Source: JAHCHG01 sp038246645
GTDB lineage: Bacteria; Acidobacteriota; Blastocatellia; Pyrinomonadales; Pyrinomonadaceae
DNA: 14,253 nt
Reading direction: 5' to 3'
Assembly: GCA_038246645.1 (NCBI GenBank)
Contig: JBBRVS010000144.1
Span: 1 to 14,253 of the forward strand
Below the pieces are notes generated by a model, which did not search any database, was not told where the DNA came from, and saw only the letters and a list, made by a program, of their open reading frames with translations. The stretch's first letter is position 1; each line of letters begins with the position of its first letter. Both the position numbers and the translations under genes were made by a program. Below, piece by piece: positions 6,459-11,268 of this stretch.

Positions 6459-7094
6459 TTACCAAATCTCGGTCAAATCAAGCTCAAAGCCTGTTAATAT
6501 AGATTCGCCTGAAACTTTGGACGGATTTTCTAAAATTTCAACTTCTTGATTTGGGCGGTAAATAAAAACTTGTTTAGTTTTTGAATGAATAAGCCAGCCG
6601 AGTTGCGCTCCATTTTCGATATATTCAACCATTTTGGATTGAGTTGCGCTCAAACTATCAGAGGGCAAAGTCATTTCAATGACAAAATCAGGACAAAGCG
6701 GCAGAAATTTTTCAAGTGATTCGGCGGGTAATTCGTCCAAACGAGATTTCAAAATCCAAGCCGCATCAGGCGAACGAGTTGCGCCATTTGGCAAAACGAA
6801 TCCGCCGTTCGATTCTGAAAATTCGCCTTCTCCGTTATCTTCCGCCCAATTCCCCAATCTTCTAATTACTTTTGCATTTCTTTTTGTCGTATTCCAACCT
6901 GTCGGCGGCATAATAATAACATCTCCTTCTTTGGTGAGTTCGGCATTGAGTTTCGGATTTTTTTTACAAAACTCCCAGAATTCGTCGGGAGTCATTTTTC
7001 TTGTTTCGTCCTCAAACTCAAAATGCAGACGCACAAACCTTGTATCCTTCGGAATATAAGCCGGAACTAAATTTTCTGCTGAAATTACTTGCAT
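6459..7094 (-). CDS. Uma2 family protein
   Basis: 211 residues. The ATG at 7094 is preceded by AAGGAGG (7099-7105), the strongest ribosome-binding site in the array, with a short 4-nt gap. Uma2 landmarks are E52 (LNAELTKEGDVIIMPP), D110 (GATRSPDAAWI) and E140 (CPDFVIEMTLPSDS), followed by KMVEYIENGAQLGWLIHSK and a FIYRPNQEVEILENP strand. This arrangement (nuclease-like core then the VSGES...GF C-terminus) matches the two Uma2 proteins at 9468-11056. It lies between a degenerate duplicated junction (7104-7174) and the 191-aa lipoprotein gene, and forms with the latter the unit flanked by the 65-bp direct repeats. Biochemical role unknown; nuclease activity is a family-level prediction only. 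Confidence 0.85.
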   Translation of the reverse strand: MQVISAENLVPAYIPKDTRFVRLHFEFEDETRKMTPDEFWEFCKKNPKLNAELTKEGDVIIMPPTGWNTTKRNAKVIRRLGNWAEDNGEGEFSESNGGFVLPNGATRSPDAAWILKSRLDELPAESLEKFLPLCPDFVIEMTLPSDSLSATQSKMVEYIENGAQLGWLIHSKTKQVFIYRPNQEVEILENPSKVSGESILTGFELDLTEIW

Positions 7095-7103
7095 ATTGCC
7101 TCC

Positions 7104-7174
7104 TTAAACTTTTGCGCTCATTTTCTTTCTCCAATCCAACGCTTTGTTTCGACTATTTCATCAATTTTATTTTC
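7104..7174 (-). pseudogene. Relic junction: lipoprotein 3' end plus Uma2 start
   Basis: On the minus strand, 7174-7118 encodes the last 17 residues and stop of the 191-aa lipoprotein (NKIDEIVETKRWIGE then RK and stop, one residue changed). The same ATGA overlap follows at 7121, but the Uma2 start runs only MSAKV before TAA (7104-7106). That TAA overlaps the AAGGAGG of the intact Uma2 gene. No coding sequence for the rest of either gene remains here. The mini reading frame might be translated and could influence initiation at 7094, but it is best read as a recombination scar. Confidence 0.8.
7110..7174. repeat. 65-bp direct repeat, copy B
   Basis: Partner of 5871-5935 (64/65 identical, same orientation). 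It lies in the gap between the 176-aa lipoprotein gene and an Uma2 gene. Identity ends abruptly at both sides. On the upstream side the sequence joins the 3' flank of the 176-aa gene, where the short string ACAGGAA occurs twice (in that gene's last codons and at the junction), a possible microhomology. Confidence 0.95.
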
Positions 7175-7186
7175 CTGTCGCGTTCA

Positions 7187-7717
7187 TTATTTTGTTCCTG
7201 TCCAACGAAATGTGTCTGTTATTAAATTAATTTTTCGCTCTAAACTATAAAGTTTTTGCGGGAAAATTACATGATTTCTTTCCTCCTCCAAACACCCTAA
7301 ATAGTGTGTAATCTTTTTATATTTTCCATTAATTTTAAGTGAAGTAATTGCGGTTGGAGAGTCAGTTACTACTATTGGACAATTATCTTTGACATAATTA
7401 TCTTCTAAATCGAAATAATCCGCTTTCTTAAATTCCACAATTAATTCCTTAATTTGTTCTTCGTTTAACTTGTCTTCAAATTTTCCCAACTTATCGACAT
7501 TGGCAACCCCTTCATATTTAATTGATCCGTCAGAAGTAATTTTCACGTTATAAACCCAACAATTTCCTTTGCATTCAGTTTGCTCAAAACTAATTTCCAA
7601 ATCCTTCGGAATCGTCGAATCTTTCGGAAAAATTTCAGAAGACAAAGAATTTTTTTGACAAGCAAAACTCAGTAACAAACTTGTGAAAATTGTAAAATAT
7701 TTAAGTTTTTGAATCAT
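7187..7717 (-). CDS. DUF6438-like lipoprotein (176 aa)
   Basis: Paralogue of the 191-aa protein. The signal is MIQKLKYFTIFTSLLLSFAC with lipidation expected at Cys20 (SFAC is a slightly unusual lipobox with Phe at -2). The domain shows ECKGNCWVYNVKI (48-60), SDGSIKYEG, and the conserved Cys49, Cys53, Cys113 and Cys142. Both paralogues share LNEEQIKELI/LTEEQLKRLI, NCP...TD.P and HY.GC, and end with a RW-TG/RW-IG tail. The ATG lies 5 nt after the mqnE stop, so it is likely co-transcribed with it and coupled. Function unknown; a periplasm-facing lipoprotein is inferred. Confidence 0.8.
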   Translation of the reverse strand: MIQKLKYFTIFTSLLLSFACQKNSLSSEIFPKDSTIPKDLEISFEQTECKGNCWVYNVKITSDGSIKYEGVANVDKLGKFEDKLNEEQIKELIVEFKKADYFDLEDNYVKDNCPIVVTDSPTAITSLKINGKYKKITHYLGCLEEERNHVIFPQKLYSLERKINLITDTFRWTGTK

Positions 7718-7722
7718 AAATT

Positions 7723-8823
7723 TTACGCCGCAGCTTTTTCGATGCGATTATAAACCGTGTCGCGTTCAACGGCTTCAAATCCGGCGTTTTCGATCATTGT
7801 GATAATTTCCGCCTTCGACATTTTCACTTCGCCTTCGTCGGCGTAACTGTGTGTCAATTCGCCGCCGTCGGTGATCGTACCGTCGAGGTCGTTTGCGCCG
7901 AAATGAAGCGCGGTTTGCGCTACGTGTTTGCCGAGCATTACCCAATACGCTTTGATGTGGTCGAAATTGTCAATCATCAGACGCGAAACGGCGATGGTTT
8001 TCAAATTATCAATCGCGTCCGGTCCCGGAAGAGATGAAAGCGCAGTTCCCGGCGGATAAAACGCGAGCGGAATAAAACATTGAAAACCTCGGCTCAAGTC
8101 CTGCAGTTCGCGCAGTTTTATAAAATGGTCAACACGGTCTTCGGTCGTTTCGATGTGTCCGTAAAGCATTGTCGCATTCGTTTTCAAGCCTGCATTATGG
8201 ACTTTTCCCGACAATTCCAGCCAACGATTCCCGTCGCATTTATGATCGCAAATCCGCGAACGAGTCGGTTCGGCAAAAATCTCCGCGCCGCCGCCCGGAC
8301 ACGAATCCATTCCCGCCGCTTTCAATTTTTCGATCACTTCCTCGTCCGACATTTTGTAAAATCGCGCAAAGAAATCGAGTTCGACCATCGTCAACGCCTT
8401 CAAATGCAGAGCGGGAAATTCGCGCTTCAACGAAGAAAACAAATCGGTGTAATACTCAAACGGCAATTTCGAGTTCAAACCGCCGACTATATGCAGTTCC
8501 GTCGCGCCTTCCGCCACCGCATTTCTGGCGATCTCGATGCCTTCGTCAATCGAATGCGTGTAAGCGTCATCTTGTCTGGCACGCCGATAAAAACCGCAAA
8601 ATTTGCAGTCCGCGACGCAGATATTCGTGTGATTAAAATGCCGGTTGACGTTGTAATAAGTCGTCCGCCCGTGTTTCGCACGCCGCACAAAATCCGCCAA
8701 TTTCCCAAGCGCATTCAAATCGTCGGTTTTATATAATTCCAAGCCTTCATCAAAGGTCAAACGCTCATTAGCTTCAACCTTCTCGGCGATTTTGTTTAAG
8801 TTTGTGTCAAATGAAAATTGCAT
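7723..8823 (-). CDS. mqnE: Aminofutalosine synthase (radical SAM), MqnE
   Basis: 366 residues, the usual length. It joins 3-[(1-carboxyvinyl)oxy]benzoate to the adenosyl group of SAM to make 6-amino-6-deoxyfutalosine in the futalosine route to menaquinone; cytoplasmic. The radical SAM cluster motif is C69-x3-C73-x2-C76 (CVADCKFCGFYR). MqnE rather than MqnC is indicated by VGGLNSKLPFEYYTDL, CPGGGAEIFAE, KCDGNRWLEL, TNATMLYGHIE, and the C-terminal FGANDLDGTI. The ATG at 8823 overlaps the preceding 218-aa gene by 17 nt, and the 176-aa lipoprotein gene follows after 5 nt. No other menaquinone gene (mqnA, C, D or B) is in the window, so the pathway must be completed elsewhere. Confidence 0.95.
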   Translation of the reverse strand: MQFSFDTNLNKIAEKVEANERLTFDEGLELYKTDDLNALGKLADFVRRAKHGRTTYYNVNRHFNHTNICVADCKFCGFYRRARQDDAYTHSIDEGIEIARNAVAEGATELHIVGGLNSKLPFEYYTDLFSSLKREFPALHLKALTMVELDFFARFYKMSDEEVIEKLKAAGMDSCPGGGAEIFAEPTRSRICDHKCDGNRWLELSGKVHNAGLKTNATMLYGHIETTEDRVDHFIKLRELQDLSRGFQCFIPLAFYPPGTALSSLPGPDAIDNLKTIAVSRLMIDNFDHIKAYWVMLGKHVAQTALHFGANDLDGTITDGGELTHSYADEGEVKMSKAEIITMIENAGFEAVERDTVYNRIEKAAA

Positions 8824-9463
8824 AAATATATTTATTTAATTCCTTCTTTCTGGTCATATATTCAACCGTAAAAACTTTTCGTATAAAGTCGTCAGTAAAA
8901 ATGTATTTGATTGAATATAACTTTCCTTCGACAAACGGAGGGTATTGAGAATAAACAACAATCTTTCCATCCAATTCGTTGTTTATAGAATATCTAAGAC
9001 CATATTTGTCAGTAAATGATGTGTGGGAAACGCCGACTCCGCTACCTTTATCCGTTATGCTGCCTTCCGAAACCTTATTAAATGTTGATGTTGAAAGGTC
9101 TTTTAAATTTTGATTTTGTTTTGGTTCAAATGTGATGGAAGATATTGTGCCGACAAATTCATTTTGCGGACACATAGCTCTGTCCCGAATATCTTCCGTC
9201 GTCATACAATCATCCAATGCCGCCAAGTATTCAAATTTTATCTTGAAGTTTTCATCATAATTACATTCTTCTTCACAAGAGTTTCCGAAAATCATTTCTA
9301 CATCTTTCTTTTTTGACAAACCAAGTTTTAAATCTTTCAATTTGCCTTTACTGAAAAACTCAAATCCTTTCACTTCATTCGGAAATTGAACGCTTTGCGC
9401 CGAAACGCAAACGGCAAAAGCCAAAAGGAAAGTAAACACGATGAAAATTTTTGCTCGATTCAT
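8807..9463 (-). CDS. Secreted hypothetical protein (218 aa)
   Basis: The signal peptide is clear (MNRAKIFIVFTFLLAFAVCVSA, cleavage expected after residue 22). The mature part has KDLKLGLSKKKDVEMIFG (43-60), a pattern seen in many small exported proteins where a Leu-Gly-Ser-like turn precedes a helix ending in FG. Four Cys follow (63, 67, 86, 98), plausibly two disulfides. The remainder is rich in beta strands (IVVYSQYPPF, YSIKYIF, KVFTVEYM). I do not recognise a named family. The ATG is 4 nt after the Uma2 stop, with GGGAG in the last Uma2 codons placed 7 nt from the ATG. The 3' end overlaps mqnE by 17 nt. Confidence 0.75.
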   Translation of the reverse strand: MNRAKIFIVFTFLLAFAVCVSAQSVQFPNEVKGFEFFSKGKLKDLKLGLSKKKDVEMIFGNSCEEECNYDENFKIKFEYLAALDDCMTTEDIRDRAMCPQNEFVGTISSITFEPKQNQNLKDLSTSTFNKVSEGSITDKGSGVGVSHTSFTDKYGLRYSINNELDGKIVVYSQYPPFVEGKLYSIKYIFTDDFIRKVFTVEYMTRKKELNKYIYAIFI

Positions 9464-9467
9464 AAAA

Positions 9468-10094
9468 TTACTCCCAAATCTCTTTCAAATTCAGCGTAAA
9501 ACCTTCGAGAAACGATTCGCCGGAAACTTCCGGCGGATTTTCTAAGATTTCAAATTCTTCATTCTGACGATAAACAAAAACTTGCTTCGATTTCGGATCA
9601 ATCAGCCAACCGAGCGAAACTCCGTTTTCGACGTATTCCTGCATTTTATCCTGTAAATCTTTTAGCACATCCGTTTTAGAACGAAGTTCAATAACGAAAT
9701 CCGGCGCGAACGGAACAATTCCTTCCTGTTCTTCTCTGGTCAGCGAATCCCAACGCTTTGTTTTTACCCAAGCAACGTCGGGCATCCGCTTTGCGCCGTT
9801 ATTCAATTTGAAAAATGTCTGAGCATCAAAGACTTCGCCCGATTCGGCTTCTTCCGCCCAATTGCCGAGTTTTCTGTTCAAAAACGAATTTTTCTTGCCT
9901 GTTAATCCGCCTGTTCCCGGCATAATTTCCAAATCTCCTTCCGCACTCATTTCGATTAAAACGTCATCATTATCCCGACAAAATCTTAAAAACTCTCCGT
10001 CGTTCATTTTCTTTAGAAAAGAACCGAACTCGATTTTGATTTCATTAAAAAAAGTCTGTTGGATAACTTCGTTATTTATTACAACCGAACTCAT
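9468..10094 (-). CDS. Uma2 family protein
   Basis: 208 residues from the ATG at 10094, chosen because AAGGA sits 8 nt upstream. The alternative ATG at 10103 has AAGG directly abutting it, and a TTG at 10115 is weaker. Uma2 features are E49 (VLIEMSAEGDLEIMPGTGG), D106 (KRMPDVAWV), E136 (APDFVIELRS), then KMQEYVENGVSLGWLIDP and KQVFVYRQNEEFEILENPP. It closely resembles the Uma2 protein at 10427-11056 (near-identical GWLIDP, FVYRQN and GFTLNLKEIWE blocks), so the two are recent paralogues. The gene ends TGG GAG TAA, providing the ribosome-binding sequence for the 218-aa gene. Nuclease fold predicted; biological role unknown. Confidence 0.87.
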   Translation of the reverse strand: MSSVVINNEVIQQTFFNEIKIEFGSFLKKMNDGEFLRFCRDNDDVLIEMSAEGDLEIMPGTGGLTGKKNSFLNRKLGNWAEEAESGEVFDAQTFFKLNNGAKRMPDVAWVKTKRWDSLTREEQEGIVPFAPDFVIELRSKTDVLKDLQDKMQEYVENGVSLGWLIDPKSKQVFVYRQNEEFEILENPPEVSGESFLEGFTLNLKEIWE

Positions 10095-10170
10095 AGTTTT
10101 CATCCTTATCAACAATTAAATAACTCTCGCGTTTTTCATATAAACGCAAACTTTATTTTAGAAATTTCGT

Positions 10171-10180
10171 GTTTATTCCC
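10171..10180 (-). promoter_or_regulatory. GGGAATAAAC motif upstream of Uma2 (copy 1)
   Basis: The minus strand reads GGGAATAAAC 76 nt before the ATG at 10094. The same ten bases occur 72 nt before the start of the other Uma2 gene (11129-11138), and a GTTTGC follows further downstream in both leaders. The equal placement suggests a shared promoter or regulatory element kept after duplication. A nearby short inverted repeat (GCGTTT 10129-10134, AAACGC 10142-10147) may add leader structure. Confidence 0.3.
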
Positions 10181-10187
10181 AAGTTTT

Positions 10188-10418
10188 TCAATGATTATTC
10201 GGATTATCAACCGTCAAATCTTTCAACTTTTTGATCTTAATTTCCGAAACTTTGACATCGGCTTCAAATGAAATTATTTCTTTCGACGGCAACGGATTTC
10301 CATTTTCATCCGTAACATCGGCAACTATTCTGTCAGCCCAATTCATCGCTTCTTTTTCCGACGCACATTCGACAACAAATGTCGCGGTCATCGGTTTTGT
10401 AATTTCAAATAAAGGCAT
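10188..10418 (-). CDS. Small hypothetical protein (76 aa)
   Basis: The ATG at 10418 is preferred over a TTG six codons upstream. It lies 8 nt after the Uma2 stop, and GGGAG in the last Uma2 codons is 11 nt away. The protein starts MPLFEITKPMTATFVVECASEKEAMNWADRIV (in pieces: strand LFEITKP at 3-9, strand TATFVVECAS at 11-20, helix EKEAMNWADRIVADV at 21-35), then an ENGNPLPSKE turn and a Lys/Glu-rich tail (VKVSEIKIKKLKDLTV). The strand-strand-helix start is reminiscent of small DpnD/PcfM-like or phage accessory proteins, but this is only a shape resemblance. No signal peptide. Followed by a 93-nt gap before the next Uma2 gene. Confidence 0.65.
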   Translation of the reverse strand: MPLFEITKPMTATFVVECASEKEAMNWADRIVADVTDENGNPLPSKEIISFEADVKVSEIKIKKLKDLTVDNPNNH

Positions 10419-10426
10419 AATTAAAA

Positions 10427-11056
10427 TTACTCCCAAATCTCCTTCAAATTCAGTGTAAAACCTTTGAGAAGCGGTTCGCCCGAAATTTCTGTCGGATTTT
10501 CCAGAATCTCGATTTCTGTGTTTTGGCGATAAACAAAAACCTGCTTTTCCTGCGGATCAATCAGCCAACCGAGCGATACTTCGTTTTCGATGTATTCCTC
10601 CATTTTGGCTTGTAAATCTTTCAGAGAATCAATTGGCGAACGCAGTTCGATTAAAAAATCGGGCGCGAAAGGGAGAATCTTTTCCTTTTCTTCTTGGGTT
10701 AAAGCATTCCATTTTTCTACTTTTACCCAAGAAAAATCAGGCAATTTCTTTGCACCATTCGGCAGACGAAAAATTGTATCCGAATCAAAACTTACACCTG
10801 TTCCGTCTTGTTCCGCCCAAATCACCGCTCTCGCAATGATTCTAGCATTTCTGTTGCCCGTCAATCCGCCCGTTCCCGGCATAATAATCAAATCTCCGTC
10901 TTTGGTCATTTCAATTTGCAAATCTTGATTCTCACGACTAAGTTTCAAAAACTCATCATCATTTATCGGTTTGAGAAGCGCACCTAAATCAATCTCAAGC
11001 GGTTCGTATGGAAATATGAAAAGTGTCGAACTTTTATTTGTCGGTGTTGAAATCAT
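10427..11056 (-). CDS. Uma2 family protein, first gene of the minus-strand array
   Basis: 209 residues; the ATG at 11056 has AGGAG about 5 nt upstream. Uma2 signature residues are E49 (LQIEMTKDGDLIIMPGTGG), D107 (KKLPDFSWV) and E137 (APDFLIELRS), then KMEEYIENEVSLGWLIDP and KQVFVYRQNTEIEILENP. It is most similar to the Uma2 at 9468-10094. It is first in transcription order, with a 212-nt divergent intergenic region upstream, so the promoter of the array probably lies at 11057-11200. The end TGG GAG TAA is the same as in its paralogue, and the 76-aa gene starts 8 nt later. Confidence 0.87.
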   Translation of the reverse strand: MISTPTNKSSTLFIFPYEPLEIDLGALLKPINDDEFLKLSRENQDLQIEMTKDGDLIIMPGTGGLTGNRNARIIARAVIWAEQDGTGVSFDSDTIFRLPNGAKKLPDFSWVKVEKWNALTQEEKEKILPFAPDFLIELRSPIDSLKDLQAKMEEYIENEVSLGWLIDPQEKQVFVYRQNTEIEILENPTEISGEPLLKGFTLNLKEIWE

Positions 11057-11128
11057 AAAATCTCCTAAATTTCTCTATGAATAAAAAGCAAACCTCGTTC
11101 CTTCATTTTAACAGAATTCTAAAATAAA

Positions 11129-11138
11129 GTTTATTCCC
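11129..11138 (-). promoter_or_regulatory. GGGAATAAAC motif upstream of Uma2 (copy 2)
   Basis: Identical to the minus-strand motif at 10171-10180 and located 72 nt before the ATG at 11056. Directly downstream on the minus strand is the 16-nt string at 11132-11117, which is also present, inverted, at 10149-10164. A TGTTAAAAT sequence about 16-17 nt after the motif resembles an extended -10 element. Role inferred only from conservation of position. Confidence 0.3.
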
Positions 11139-11165
11139 GAAACTGCTTGTAAATACGCGGTTTGG

Positions 11166-11194
11166 TTGACGCTTTCGGGTTTTGGATTTAATTT
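11166..11194 (+). promoter_or_regulatory. Possible sigma70-type promoter of the GH3 gene
   Basis: TTGACG at 11166-11171 is a good -35 box. A 17-nt spacer leads to TAATTT (11189-11194), a poor -10 match; TAGAAC at 11194-11199 matches better but is too far away. It lies about 75-100 nt before the GH3 start, immediately upstream of the palindrome at 11208-11228. Confidence 0.25.
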
Positions 11195-11207
11195 AGAACT
11201 ACATTCC

Positions 11208-11228
11208 AATATTGCAATTTGCAAAATT
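11208..11228. promoter_or_regulatory. Near-perfect 21-bp palindrome, candidate operator
   Basis: AATATTGCAA (11208-11217), one central T, then TTGCAAAATT (11219-11228). The arms are complementary at 9 of 10 positions, with TTGCAA on both sides. The centre is about 50 nt upstream of the GH3 ATG and just downstream of the candidate promoter, where a repressor would block transcription. The binding protein is unknown. The sequence lacks the central CG typical of LacI-family operators. Confidence 0.4.
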
Positions 11229-11268
11229 CTTGAGAAAAGGTTCGCCTAAAATGCGAAAAAGGTAAATT

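Noticed and set aside
8080..8736. Long plus-strand open frame (218 codons) opposite mqnE
   Set aside because: It is antisense to a gene with clear radical SAM and MqnE motifs; its translation is Arg/Phe-rich with no recognisable pattern and no ribosome site.
10095..10187. Short hairpin GCGTTT/AAACGC (10129-10147) as a terminator
   Set aside because: Only six base pairs with no U-run in either direction; it is not convincing as a terminator.
5298..11056. Toxin-antitoxin or restriction-modification system
   Set aside because: Uma2 proteins have a nuclease-like core, but no methyltransferase, specificity subunit or antitoxin-like DNA-binding partner is present, and several partners are exported.
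11251..11265. Mini reading frame (MRKR stop) just before the GH3 start
   Set aside because: Five codons whose last bases contain the GH3 ribosome-binding site; nothing separates it from chance.
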